From: Botryllus schlosseri | Taxonomy: Eukaryota > Chordata > Ascidiacea > Stolidobranchia > Styelidae | DNA length: 21,996 nt | Assembly: GCA_000444245.1 (NCBI GenBank) | Contig: ATSW01029373.1 | Span: forward strand, 1-21,996 | Reading direction: 5' to 3' | Part shown: positions 11,301 through 19,623 of the stretch, one piece after another | How positions within the stretch are numbered: position 1 is the first letter of the stretch | Layout of the letters: every line of letters begins with the position of its first letter | Translations under genes and position numbers: made by a program | Notes under the pieces: generated by a model | Told to the model about the DNA's origin: nothing | Database searches by the model: none | What the model saw: the letters and a program-made list of their open reading frames with translations, nothing else

Positions 11301-14300
11301 TACAGCGAACACTGGAACACTTCTTTCAAAACGATACATCCCCGACGCAAAATATTTCGCGCATATAGAGTATACATATTGATGTGTATCTGCAATAGAT
11401 GATGTTGAGAAAGCAGGTGACGTTTCAACATATCATTCAACGTCCACTAAGTGACGATATGACATTAGGGCGCCTTGATCGTCTCCGATATTATATATAA
11501 AGACAGTTTGAAATTGATTGAAAATCAGTGGACTGTTTATTGGCATGAAGCTATTAGCATGTCCAGTAGGTCATACGCGCATATGTCGGATGACACCGAA
11601 ATTTACCCAATATCGAAAGTATGACTCAAGAGTTTTATCAGAGTTGTGGCAAGTCGCTGCGCATGAAACACAACGAAGCGCAACCAAGCATCACAGCAGG
11701 CAACTCTCGACTTACATATGCAACACGCGCCCGTCATCTTTATCGCCGTCACTGGCACCTCATCGCAGTCCGAGAAGAATGGCCTTATGAGATACTCGCC
11801 AAACACCAGACCTGTAATCAAATTCATACCAATGAGAAACGCGATAATGTGCGGGAGAGAAGCAACGATCATGCTCTCAAACTGGAACACCGCTACCGCC
11901 GGTTATCGAAGACTCCGTATCTTACGCAAATAATCCCCTTTCGACAACGCGTGTCGGTAAAATGCGTCACTCGTAATTAGGGCTGGGCACAATGGTTCGA
12001 GTACTTGAATCTGAATCGAGTAATCATTTTAATGATTCGAGGCGAGTAGCTTAAGACGATTCTTTCGAGTACTGAAATTATACGCTCCTCGCAATTCAAA
12101 GTTAAATACTAACGAGAATGATAGTTTTGATACTATTTTCCACTGTGGAAGGCTTGAAACCTTGATTGGCCGTGTCGCAGCATACGAGACATAGTACAAA
12201 GCTACGAACGTTACTGGAAATAACACATTTCAGAAGTCATGGTCAACCCACAGCATTGTAAACAAGTGCAATGAAATCGATATGGTGAAAAAAACAAAGT
12301 ATCTTTAATGTGGCGGATAACAGGCATTATGTACTTTGTGGTGGCATAAATCTACATAGTTGAACTTTGACATAGTAATTCTGCTGTGACGTGATAATGA
12401 GTGATACTCGAATACTGGACTCGACGCCTCAGAATCGAATCACTCAGGTACTCGATTTTGCCTAGCCCTACTCGTAATTAGCGTTGGGTGAAATTATTAC
12501 TAACCCAGCGTAGGCTAGTAATCCGTAGTAAAATCGAGTGCCTGGGACTTGAGTGATTTGATTCTGAGTACGACAGATGTGGAAAGTCCAAATAGGTACC
12601 TCTCATGCGACCACAAGGAATATAATTCCAGTGCTACATAAAATTAAGGAGCATAACAATATCGTTGCTTTTTTTTAACAAGGCTGTGGGCTGAACACGA
12701 TGTAACAGATAATGTCATTTCCACCCACGCACGTAGCTTTGTACAGTCTATCCTCAAGATTACCGGACCACGACTGAACTATCGATCTAACTTTCCATGA
12801 CATGCCGCCCTATTTCTTGTCGCTTTCTATTTTTCTATACTATCTTCTTTACTTTTATTCAGTGTGCATGTGCATGCCTCCTCTTTACATCGCCTAGGCC
12901 AAGGTGGGTGTCTGATTCCATAGACTACTCCAAGTCGCTTCGACATCTTCCTGTCTTTTCATTGTATCGCACTTTTGTTGTGTATTGAACTGATAAAAAT
13001 TGCTAATAAACCAATGATGATTGTATACAATATACATGTTCTGAATGCTATCGTACGCCCAATAGAGGTTTATAGTCTTTCAAAGTGGAAAATAGTATTA
13101 GAACCATAATTTCGTTGATAAATTAACTATTATTAGCGTGAAATTTATGTGTTAAAAAAATCATTAATATCCACTCGAGACGAACCATTAGCACTAATAC
13201 TGTAGACACAGATTTAAGTACTCGAATCAATGTGTTCAGCCCTTAGAAATCCACGAGGTTGGCGATATAAACTCGCCCACCTATTATTCCCACGGCCGAT
13301 GGCTTCAGTACGATCGAGGAGGTCCACACGAAGAGAAATGCCGGAATAGGGCCGAACGCTTCCAACAGGTAAGGATATTCGGCTCCGGATTTCGGAATCA
13401 TAGTGCCCAATTCCGCGTACGTGAGAGAGCCTGCAGATGGAAAGGCGTCTTTACTAGACCAACCGGTATGATCTGAAGTGTTAAAGAAATTTATCATCTC
13501 ATGGAATAGGTGTTAAGGGTGGACCCGTGGCCCCGGCGGACCGTATTATTCGAAAGACAATTCAAATCCGGATAAGATTTTCCATTAAGCACCTGCTAGT
13601 GGGCCAGTGACTTCATTGCAAATACGCTATTGAGACGACACGAATACGGTTGTGCTTCAATTTTATTCCGGCAACAGCTGCTGTCACATTCAACGCTTCA
13701 CACCTTGCGAACACCCATAAAGTATTGTCTGGATTGACTGCACGCCGTACGGGTACGTACGAACGTATATTGTTTCGGGTAAGGTTCCATGTTTTGTCTG
13801 TTACTTTATCGCGTAGCTGCATGAGTAAATTCCGTCTGTAATGGGATAGTATCTGTGTTGATAGACTACAGACGCTATTCTCCTGTCGGGTCCTTCACTT
13901 ACTACACGTGATCATTGGATATCACAGAAAAGAGACACATGTCCACGACGCTGTGCCACCGGATAGGAATTAATGTGTTGTGTACCGGGACGATACAGTA
14001 ACTTTTTAGATCAATTCCAACGATCGCTAAACCTATTTCAAGTGGAAATGGAGGAAGAATTGCAATAGAGTGTCACGACTCGACACTTGCTGTTAATTTG
14101 AATTATAATGAAATCATTCCCGTCAAGATCAGGCCAATTGACAAAATATATTTCGATTCAACTCATTCATGTGCTTTTTGCCGATAATCAATTTCAGCTT
14201 GGATGTGGTGCATTAAATCAGGGGTTCCCAAACTGGGGGCCATGGGCCTCTTTCAGGAAGCCATGAAAAAAATTTGAAATATAATAATTTTATCAATTTG

Positions 14301-16652
14301 TCATCTCCAAATATACTCCACTATAATTGTACAGACGATTTCATCTTTTTGACTTTTTCCACTGATTGAAATTATTAGGGGCCCTTGAGTTCTAAAAAAT
14401 TTAAAATCGGGCCACGGTGAAAAAAGAAAAGGTTGGGAGCCCCTGCATTTAATGCTGCAATTACGGCAACGGATAATATTTTATCGTCATCTTAAAGGGG
14501 CACTGCGCTGTAAATATGATATGGTCCCAAATAGGGATGGTGCGAACGCTTGAAAGGTTCAGGTTCGCGCGGACGCGAACCTTTTTGAAAGGTTCTGTCT
14601 GAACGTGAACCTATGACGTCACGTGACATCATATTGGTAATTCCAACCCTACGTTTTAGTGAAGTGATGAATTAATGTGCACGATACCAGGCGACGACTC
14701 AGGCCACATTATGTCACAATGCTGAAGTACGTGGTGACGTTATAAACGTCACCAAATGTATAACCTGGACTGGAGCCTGGAGCAATCAATCCCATAAAAT
14801 CAATATCTTCCGTTGCTTTGCCAAGAATTTCGACGAAGACTTGACAGGGAATATTAGCTTACGCCTTAGCGGTCTAGGCCAGACTAGACAATGGATATTG
14901 TATTCGGCGTCTGACTATTGCTATAATGATATTGAGCAGAGTATAAAACGGGTTTCTATACTTGCTACCCATAAATATGTTATACAGTACCCTGTTGTAC
15001 CCAACACCCCACTCGCACGGATTTGGTTTTTATTTTACAACAAGCAGATCAAATCTAAATGGATCTCGTACGCTTGCTAGATTTTTTTACATCATACACC
15101 GATGTATTCTTTCTTCGTTCTTGATGTTGTGTCACTGCAGTTCAAGCTTACTTCAGTGAGTCACTAAATAATATTCACAAACGGAAAGCGGAATATTTCG
15201 AGCAAACTGTCGTCACAAAGCAACTAAAATTTTTGAGATTCGCAGGGTGCATACTCGTTTAGTGTTGATTTTTTATGCTGTCTGCGCCATCCATAAAGTG
15301 GTCCGAACTTGAAATTCAAAGAATTTCAACCAAATTTGTTTTAATGGCGCGGAATATTGTAATATATGAAAAAGGTTCACAGTGCAGAACCTACCAAGGT
15401 TCGGTGGTGAACGTGAACCTCTAATTTTCGAGATTCGCACACAAGACGTGAACGTGAACCTCACTCACGTTCATACCACCCTTAATCTCAAATTAAATAT
15501 ACAAGTGTGAAAAAAAATCTCGCAGCAGCCATTTCCCTCAGAAAGCTACCGTATTCATACGGAAGGTAAAAGATTTTCGAAAATGTTACTTTCCACTCTT
15601 GTTTGCTAATCTCTGTGGTGTCGAGGGCACGCGCCATAGCTTTTTACCACTTTGCGAAATTTCAGGCACAGATAGTTGTCACGGCTTCTTGGAGGTAAAG
15701 AACTTCAATATACAATTGAATAGTATATTCATATTGAAATGAGCCCGAAAATTTTCGACTGACACTCGCCAGGGGTAGTTGCTGACGATTACCCCTGACG
15801 AGTGTCAGCCGAAAGTGTTCGGGTTCATTTCAATATGAAGATAGTTGTCAGTGGATATTATAAAGAAATGTGTCTTACGAACCGCAATGGTATGGTTACG
15901 GTAAGTAGGCGTAGAGTACGCAACGGATAAGCTTAAGAAACGAAGACGCGTGACCTCAATACCACGGAGATAAGCTAGAGTGGAAAGTAACACTCGTGAA
16001 AATATTCAGTTTTAATACGGTGGCTTTCTGAGGAAAACGGTTACTGTCAAAAACGTTTCACAATTTTATCATGAATTTGAGAACAAATCATATTCAGAGC
16101 GCAGTGCCATTTAATGCCTTTCTAGGATTATACAATTTCGCGAGAACGTGTCACTGCTTACAATCTTACATGATAATTTGTATCCATTAAATCTGTCAGC
16201 CTTGACAGATATACCCGGCAGGCTTTATCACGGGACTGGAATGATACATCGCGCGTCTTCTGTGATGTTTATGCTTACCCATGGTGGCGATTATTCCACA
16301 GCATAGCCACACGACCAAGCTGACGCCGATTGACCCGACATTTTTCAAGACTCCAACCGGTGAAATGAATATACCGCTACCGATCATGGATCCAACAATA
16401 ACGGAAATACCGCCGAGGAGTGTGACCTGTCAATAGCCAATACAATCAAAACCAGTTGAAGGTTAGGGTTGCCGCAAAAATATAGTGCCTAGTCATGATC
16501 CGTCATCGAAAAGATGAACTACTGTTTATAAACTACGAAAGTAACACGACCCGGCAACACACCTCCCGTTTTAACTCGACTTTATCATTTTGCTGTTCCC
16601 CAAGGTCTTCCTTGAAAAGGTCGTCAGTTTCCTTTTTGTCATCATTAGACAT
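5158..16652 (-). CDS. SLC7A9-like: SLC7A9-like (b(0,+)AT-type) light-chain amino-acid transporter, multi-exon gene, 3' end incomplete
   Basis: Members of this family are 12-helix antiporters of the plasma membrane that exchange cationic and neutral amino acids or cystine, joined by a disulfide to a glycoprotein heavy chain (rBAT in vertebrates). Coding exons seen, in gene order: 16563-16652, 16279-16426, 13281-13430, 11716-11811, 9375-9456, 9156-9297, 6956-7079, 6147-6250, 5972-6068, 5760-5909, 5158-5326. All have GT donors and AG acceptors and matching phases. Seen motifs: [10 protein letters not shown] in helix 1, [17 protein letters not shown], the loop cysteine in [10 protein letters not shown] that aligns with the heavy-chain-linking cysteine, [18 protein letters not shown] in helix 6, [14 protein letters not shown] and [15 protein letters not shown]. 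The [13 protein letters not shown] form favours SLC7A9 over LAT1-type paralogues. A short exon between 9457 and 11715 and the final exon were not found. The start has A at -3 and an in-frame stop at 16671-16673. Substrate range is inference. Confidence 0.93.
5418..5658. repeat. Palindromic (inverted-repeat) element in the intron between exons 11 and 12
   Basis: The left arm 5418-5498 (ACTTTCAGGTAC...CTTCCAATGGGTGAAA...GTCAATACACC) pairs with the right arm 5577-5658 (GGTGCATTGACTC...CTCATTGGAAG...GTACCTGAGAGT), with gaps and roughly three-quarters identity. It looks like a small non-autonomous foldback or MITE; no target duplication was recognised. Confidence 0.65.
5760..5909 (-). CDS. SLC7A9-like: Transporter coding exon 11 (helices 9-10)
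   Basis: Fifty whole codons between TATGCAG/TCT and AAG/GTATAC. It encodes [20 protein letters not shown] and then [20 protein letters not shown], ending [10 protein letters not shown]. The human counterpart has [18 protein letters not shown] and ERPIKV. The intron to exon 10 is only 62 bp, the shortest in the gene. Confidence 0.93.
5972..6068 (-). CDS. SLC7A9-like: Transporter coding exon 10 (helix 8-9 loop)
   Basis: The acceptor is GTCGCTAG/G, with a weak pyrimidine tract; the donor AAC/GTGAGT is phase 0. It encodes [19 protein letters not shown] and [13 protein letters not shown], matching human [20 protein letters not shown] and RRLTPAPAIIF. The intron to exon 9 is 78 bp. Confidence 0.92.
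6147..6250 (-). CDS. SLC7A9-like: Transporter coding exon 9 (helix 8)
   Basis: The acceptor is TTGACAG/ACA, phase 0; the donor CCGCG/GTGAGC gives phase 2. It encodes [20 protein letters not shown] and [15 protein letters not shown], aligning with human TFGDRVL, IVPLFVAFSTIGAANG and FTAGR. Helix 8 lines the substrate pathway in this fold (family knowledge). Confidence 0.9.
6518..6568. repeat. Imperfect hairpin with internal 20-bp-period repeat
   Basis: GGGCCTACGATATTC... pairs with ...GATATCGTTGGCCC-type sequence at the right, and ATTCAATATCGT occurs twice 20 bp apart. It lies in the 705-bp intron between exons 8 and 9. The rest of that intron shows nothing recognisable. Confidence 0.6.
6956..7079 (-). 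CDS. SLC7A9-like: Transporter coding exon 8 (helix 7)
   Basis: The acceptor is CCTTTCAG/A and the donor GTC/GTGAGT, phase 0. It encodes [20 protein letters not shown] and then [21 protein letters not shown], matching human [20 protein letters not shown] and QSQAVAV. The intron before it (7080-9155) carries the CACTA-like element. Confidence 0.93.
7623..8494. mobile_element. Non-autonomous DNA transposon with about 110-bp terminal inverted repeats (CACTA-like)
   Basis: The ends are CACTGGCCAACA and its inverted partner TGTTGACCAGTG, and similarity continues inward for about 110 bp on both sides (GGTATTTCGGGGCTGCTGA, TCCGAAAATGACATTCGTTT on the left; their inverted counterparts on the right). 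It is flanked by TAA on both sides (7620-7622 and 8495-8497), a 3-bp target duplication as in EnSpm/CACTA elements. No transposase is seen inside. It holds hairpins at 7979-8006 (10-bp perfect stem) and 8240-8261 (8-bp stem). Superfamily is inferred from CACTG ends plus 3-bp duplication only. Confidence 0.75.
8498..9155. other. Rest of intron 7, no exon recognised
   Basis: No coding match. A patch at 8576-8810 (GAATGGAAAATATATGTATT..., TTTCACCTATCGG) is faintly like 4756-4860 and 5684-5710 and may be part of a worn repeat family; I cannot define ends. Confidence 0.35.
9156..9297 (-). CDS. SLC7A9-like: Transporter coding exon 7 (helix 6 signature)
   Basis: The acceptor is GTCGCAG/GT; the donor TACGT/GTAAGG gives phase 2. 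It encodes [19 protein letters not shown] followed by [20 protein letters not shown], almost identical to the SLC7A9 helix 6 signature [18 protein letters not shown]. It is separated from exon 6 by only 77 bp. The last codon is split and becomes GTA (Val) with exon 8, where the human protein has Arg in NPYRNLP. Confidence 0.93.
9375..9456 (-). CDS. SLC7A9-like: Transporter coding exon 6 (helix 5)
   Basis: The acceptor is TTGCACAG/AAG, phase 0; the donor is GCTG/GTAAGT, phase 1. It encodes [20 protein letters not shown] and then GMYALGAG, matching human [21 protein letters not shown]. It needs an upstream exon whose length is 2 mod 3 to join the phase left by exon 4. Numbered 6 to leave room for that missing exon. 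Confidence 0.9.
9457..10508. other. Part of the intron region expected to hold missing transporter exon 5
   Basis: I searched the minus strand for a GT-bounded piece of about 44 bp, length 2 mod 3, encoding a segment like ISTVNSLSVRLGS; none is convincing. No other gene or repeat is recognised here. Confidence 0.4.
10509..11255. mobile_element. hAT-type MITE with perfect 8-bp target site duplication
   Basis: The left end is CAGTTGTTCTCAACC and the right end, read inverted, CAGTGGTTCTCAACCGGGG, the classic hAT terminal motif. The 8-bp duplication CCCTACAT is exact at 10501-10508 and 11256-11263. The 747-bp interior has no transposase, so it moved in trans. It lies in the intron between exons 4 and 6. 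Confidence 0.93.
11716..11811 (-). CDS. SLC7A9-like: Transporter coding exon 4 (helix 3-4 loop with heavy-chain cysteine)
   Basis: The acceptor is TTACAG/GT, phase 1; the donor ATAT/GTAAGTC matches the consensus, phase 1. The peptide [20 protein letters not shown] aligns with human SFSEYVCAPFYVGCKPP. The cysteine in SDCDE sits where human b(0,+)AT Cys144 bonds to rBAT, so a heavy-chain partner is likely. The family continues with a segment of the type LFISTVNSLSVRLGS, which is not encoded directly after this donor and must come from a separate short exon. Confidence 0.88.
11978..12470 (+). mobile_element. MITE copy 1 of a TAGGGCTGGGC family, perfect 8-bp duplication
   Basis: It starts TAGGGCTGGGCACAA and ends TTGCCTAGCCCTA. 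The flanking CTCGTAAT is exact at 11970-11977 and 12471-12478, indicating a hAT-type insertion. Both subterminal regions carry several GAGTACTTGA / TCGAATC-type short motifs. It is 493 bp without coding capacity, in intron 3. Confidence 0.92.
12511..13245 (-). mobile_element. MITE copy 2 of the TAGGGCTGGGC family, inverted, interrupted by a LINE fragment
   Basis: Read on the minus strand it starts TAAGGGCTGAACACATTG (13245 down) and ends near AAAATCGAG...GCCTA at 12511. Its interior matches copy 1 on both sides of the LINE insertion: CACGTAGCTTTGTAC at 12730-12744 corresponds to copy 1 inverted, and AGTGGAAAATAGTA at 13084-13097 continues it. Without the insertion it is about 460 bp. It is 40 bp from copy 1 in opposite orientation and ends 35 bp from the exon 3 donor. 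No clear target duplication. Confidence 0.85.
12750..13021 (+). mobile_element. LINE fragment C (3' UTR only) nested in MITE copy 2
   Basis: It begins just after where the family's stop codon would be (CAAGATTACCGGACCACGAC) and covers only the 3' UTR, with CGCCTAGGCCAAGGTGGGTG, AATAAACC at 13005 and a short ATGATGATTG tail. It is extremely 5'-truncated. It lies between two halves of MITE copy 2, so it is the younger insertion. Confidence 0.85.
13281..13430 (-). CDS. SLC7A9-like: Transporter coding exon 3 (helix 2-3 region)
   Basis: The acceptor is CTGCAG/GC and the donor ATAATAG/GTGGGC, phases 1 and 1. It encodes the very conserved stretch [20 protein letters not shown] followed by [20 protein letters not shown], close to human [20 protein letters not shown]. 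The preceding intron of 2,848 bp is the largest in the gene and holds three mobile elements; the following one holds the paired MITEs. Confidence 0.93.
13431..14210. other. Intron 2 segment with no recognised feature
   Basis: No coding match and no clear inverted ends. The small open frames on both strands show no conserved motif. Confidence 0.4.
14219..14445. mobile_element. Short hAT-type MITE
   Basis: It begins CAGGGGTTCCCAAACTGGGG and ends GGTTGGGAGCCCCTG, a very widespread hAT terminal motif. The flanks CATTAAAT (14211-14218) and CATTTAAT (14446-14453) match at 7 of 8 positions. 227 bp, no coding capacity. Confidence 0.88.
14532..15484 (+). mobile_element. 953-bp MITE with GAACGTGAACC subterminal repeats, copy 1
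   Basis: It starts TAGGGATGGTGCGAACG and ends CGTTCATACCACCCTTA. The flanks GTCCCAAA (14524-14531) and ATCTCAAA (15485-15492) agree at 6 of 8 positions, which fits an aged hAT insertion. Both ends contain many GAACGTGAACC / AGGTTC motifs. It aligns through most of its length with 20460-21401, including GCTGAAGTAC and CCCATAAAATCAATATCTTC. No transposase frame is seen. Confidence 0.88.
14613..14632. promoter_or_regulatory. CRE/E-box palindrome in MITE copy 1 (one mismatch)
   Basis: ATGACGTCACGTGACATCAT: a TGACGTCA CRE site overlapping CACGTG, with the second CRE changed by one base (G to A at a CpG). Its counterpart at 20506-20525 is perfect. Binding is not shown by sequence alone. Confidence 0.5.
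15532..16038. mobile_element. Foldback-like element with nested inverted repeats
   Basis: The outer arms 15532-15633 and about 15945-16038 are inverted copies (CCTCAGAAAGCTACCGTATT; TGTTACTTTCCACTCT) at about three-quarters identity. Inside is a palindrome with 50-bp arms (15728-15777 and 15790-15839, 45 of 50 matching, 12-bp loop). No target duplication or coding region is recognised. It lies in intron 2, about 240 bp from exon 2. Confidence 0.75.
15728..15839. repeat. Near-perfect palindrome, 50-bp arms
   Basis: TTCATATTGAAATGAGCCCG... on the left is mirrored by ...CGGGTTCATTTCAATATGAA on the right; five mismatches in 50, loop GTTGCTGACGAT. It is the core of the surrounding foldback element. 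Confidence 0.9.
16279..16426 (-). CDS. SLC7A9-like: Transporter coding exon 2 (helices 1 and 2)
   Basis: The acceptor is ACAG/GTC, phase 0, and the donor is ATGG/GTAAGC, phase 1. The translation has the helix 1 signature with the unwound GSGIF substrate-binding segment ([14 protein letters not shown]) and helix 2 ([13 protein letters not shown]), matching the human b(0,+)AT segments IIGSGIFVSP and IIWAACGVLATLG. The intron to exon 1 is 136 bp. Confidence 0.93.
16563..16652 (-). CDS. SLC7A9-like: Transporter coding exon 1 (cytosolic N-terminus, residues 1-30)
   Basis: Thirty codons beginning [16 protein letters not shown] and ending ELKRE. This is a charged, hydrophilic tail as expected for the cytosolic N-terminus of SLC7 light chains, and poorly conserved in the family. 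The ATG at 16652-16650 has A at -3; reading upstream in frame meets TAA after six codons, so this is the first usable methionine. The donor is GAG/GTGTGT, phase 0. Upstream non-coding exons cannot be excluded. Confidence 0.85.
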
Positions 16653-19040
16653 GTTTTGGACAGTAAATGATTAAATTTCGTTACTGAGGAACTTGGACTA
16701 AGCCTATAGTTAGACTCTGCATGGACAACCGTAATATGTAGAGAGGTATAAATAATACCCTCGCTGGGAAACAATATGACTGATGGTTTCGTCATCCAAT
16801 AACGTCCCACGAGGTAACCGGTGGTTTACGCAGCAAAATCATGTCGCGTGTACAGCACACGAGTTGAACTTTTGCCTGTTGTCTGCCGATGAAAATATTT
16901 CAGGATATAGCGAATGAAACTACAAACCCTAACACTAGATATCCCTGGTTTGACCAAATGTACTGTAATAAATCAGAACAGCTGTGGGACTTAATGAAGT
17001 GGAACGGGAAGTATAACTCATAACATACCAGAATGGTAATCCGCACCGCCGCTACGCTTACGCGATCTACTGCCACAAATTACAGGTGTAGTGAAAGGAT
17101 AAAATTGTAACATTGAAGCCTGATCATTTGGAAGGACTTGAAATAATTTGACTTCGAAAGGCCAACACCAACATAAGTAACGGTATTTACGAATAGTCAG
17201 TTCTCTCGCACGTGAATAGACGGCAGACGCGTACTCAAACACGGGTATCATTATTCGCCATATTAGGCGTATGCGTCCCAAATAAGGTAGTTATTCTTTA
17301 CTTCATCATGTAACAACTCTCGTTAATAAACAAGTACGCTAAACTGCTGAATATCATAATACTACCAAGGCTATCGAATCAAAAGCTAAAATCCAGACTC
17401 ATTAATACGTATAGCTTGATGCGAATCAACTGACAACACCATACACTACCCGTAACTATCATATATAATACGCTTTGCCTCCCGGTATTTGCTGGCGAAT
17501 CCTATATCTCTCAGCAGTAGTTTGTGTTTCAGGGCTAACACGACACTTGATTCTCTCGAGCGACCGTACGCATTCAAGCGTACCGCCAGACGTATCCGAC
17601 AGAATATCATGAAATCAAGTATCGAGTCATGCCAAGCGCAATAAGGCAATGCCCTATATCAGAGAGCTGCACTACCTGCAAGTCAGCGAAACATGCAACC
17701 AGGTCAGTCGCGGCCAGTATATATGATGATGAGTTTGGTGGTCGCAGGCATACCCGATCATCAATATATCGCGTGGCATCTGGCGTACAAAAGGTCGAAA
17801 ACGATCAAAGTCTGACACACAATTTCAATAAATATTGATACAATATTGCATCGGAAATTGTATGACACGATACGAAGGACATTCACCCAAACTCCCGAGA
17901 ACATACAGTTACCAACTTCACTCTCCTAAGTCGACCGGACGATCTGACAGCAGTGTATTATCCCTGACCTTCGAGTGACTCTGAATCGGTGTAAGTAATG
18001 AATTATAGGTTCTAGGGTCCTGTACCCATTTCTGGTCACCACGAGTTGATTTGCTTGTTTCGTTATACCGGCACTGATCTTTCCCGTAAAGTTTAGTTAT
18101 AGCTCCTGTATTACTCGCGAGGAAACTGGCTCGTTGATTTCTTGTTGAGTAAATAAATAATTCATTAGCTGAAACTTGAACACTGTGTGCCTTGGCAGTC
18201 TCAAGACGCTATGACAAACTGTTGCAATTAAGGCACTGGAAACGTGTCAGTTTTCTTCATAGCCATTCTTCGTTCATGTTCATGTTCATTGGTCACCTAC
18301 CTTACCCTTTACAGTTTACACCATTCGTTCCCAATTTTTTTGACTCATCGCTCCCTTATCATATCTTTATCTTTCAAGTCAGCTGTATCCGCTTACTCAA
18401 GTAGTTCTACATGTATTCTACTTCAACAATTTGTCACCCCTGTCCAGGTGACGATATCCCCCACTTTGGGAACGACTGCTTTGTAGAGTGTCTGGTAGTA
18501 GATCAACAACAGTAGAAAAACTACGCGTGGACGATTTCTCAGAACGTTATATGGATCTTGGACGTATCTACGTCGTGAGCGGATGAAAATAGTAGCACCG
18601 CTAACTGTTATTGTTATTGTTGCTCCTTTCGTCTGTGTTCTTCACAATGGACTTTGGAAAATCACCATTAGGGTGGAATGGCCAAGATCTTCGCTAATTA
18701 AGCGAACTGCGTGCTCTCTCGCGTCACCACGAGACATCTCAAAGAAGACATCGTCCAGTTTCTCGAAGTGTATGATCGCAGGATGCGGACGATGGTCAGT
18801 TTTGTAACAAGGGCGATTTTTTGACCAAATGTGGACCTCATGCATGTAACTTCGGTGTTTTCGCACATAATGTTAGAATTTTTCTACCTATCTTCATATC
18901 TGGTTGGAACGGTCTGTCCTTACGAAAAAGTTTGGCCTGAAAAAACTATTTCGACTTAAAAACTGACAATTTTGTACACGAAAAACTTTATTTTAACGAA
19001 ATCTGGACGTATGAAGCATTCCAGTAGTGACATCACGTAT
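16653..19040. other. Upstream of the transporter start; no gene recognised
   Basis: About 2.4 kb that should contain the 5' UTR and promoter of the transporter. No clear TATA box in a supported position, no CpG-rich island and no family match were seen. A minus-strand open frame at 18642-18866 has a protein-like composition but no motif I recognise. Confidence 0.4.
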
Positions 19041-19043
19041 GGT

Positions 19044-19605
19044 GGAAGCTATGGGGAAGCTAGAAATTGCCAAGTTTATTTATCAGTTCCATTGCGGTCA
19101 ATGTTCCTCAAATTACAACGACTACTTCACCTCAGAGTCAAAAGCGCACAAGTACTGCACATCCGCGTCAACGAATAACAACTACCGTATGATCAGGACG
19201 AAATACAAGAAAACGCATTGCTCTATCAAGCATGCCGGACCCCAATTGTGGAACAGCATTTCGCCGGCTATCCGACAGTCGTCGAGCATGTCCGCATTCA
19301 AGTCGAAATACAAGCAATTTGTTCTAAATGAATACTATAGTCAGCTTTCAGGATAACCGGACCACGACCTAACATCGACCTCGCCTTCCGCCACATGCCA
19401 CCTCATTTTGTCGCTTGCGTCTTATTTTCTCTGCATTACTTTTCATTCAGTGTGCATGCCTCTTCTTTACTTCGCCTAGGCCAAGGTGGGCGTCTGTTCT
19501 TAAAGACTACTCCAAGTTTTTTTCGACACCTTCCTATCTTTTCATTGAATCGCAGTTTTGTGGTGTTTTGAAATGATGAAAATATTGATAAAACTGATTG
19601 ATTGA
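19044..19605 (+). mobile_element. LINE copy D, 5'-truncated
   Basis: It encodes the last 100 or so residues of the family's reverse transcriptase in one open frame (KLEIAKFIYQFHCGQC, KKTHCSIKHAGPQLWNSIS, then SMSAFKSKYKQFVLNEY) with a stop at 19354-19356. A 3' UTR with CGCCTAGGCCAAGGTGGGCG follows, then GATAAAACTGATTGATTGATG as tail. The remaining frame is unbroken, so it is among the better-kept copies here, but it lacks nearly all of the element. Confidence 0.85.
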
Positions 19606-19623
19606 TGTTGATGGTAAAAATAA

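Noticed and set aside
11304-11389. Minus-strand open piece bounded by TATTGCAG and GTACTT with the right phase for missing transporter exon 5
   Set aside because: It has a good pyrimidine tract and length 86 (2 mod 3), but the peptide [13 protein letters not shown] shows none of the family's VNSLSVR-type residues, and it is twice the expected length.
12480-12510. Small inverted repeat GCGTTGGGT..AACCCAGCG
   Set aside because: Too short and lies in the gap between the two MITE copies; probably chance or a MITE scar.
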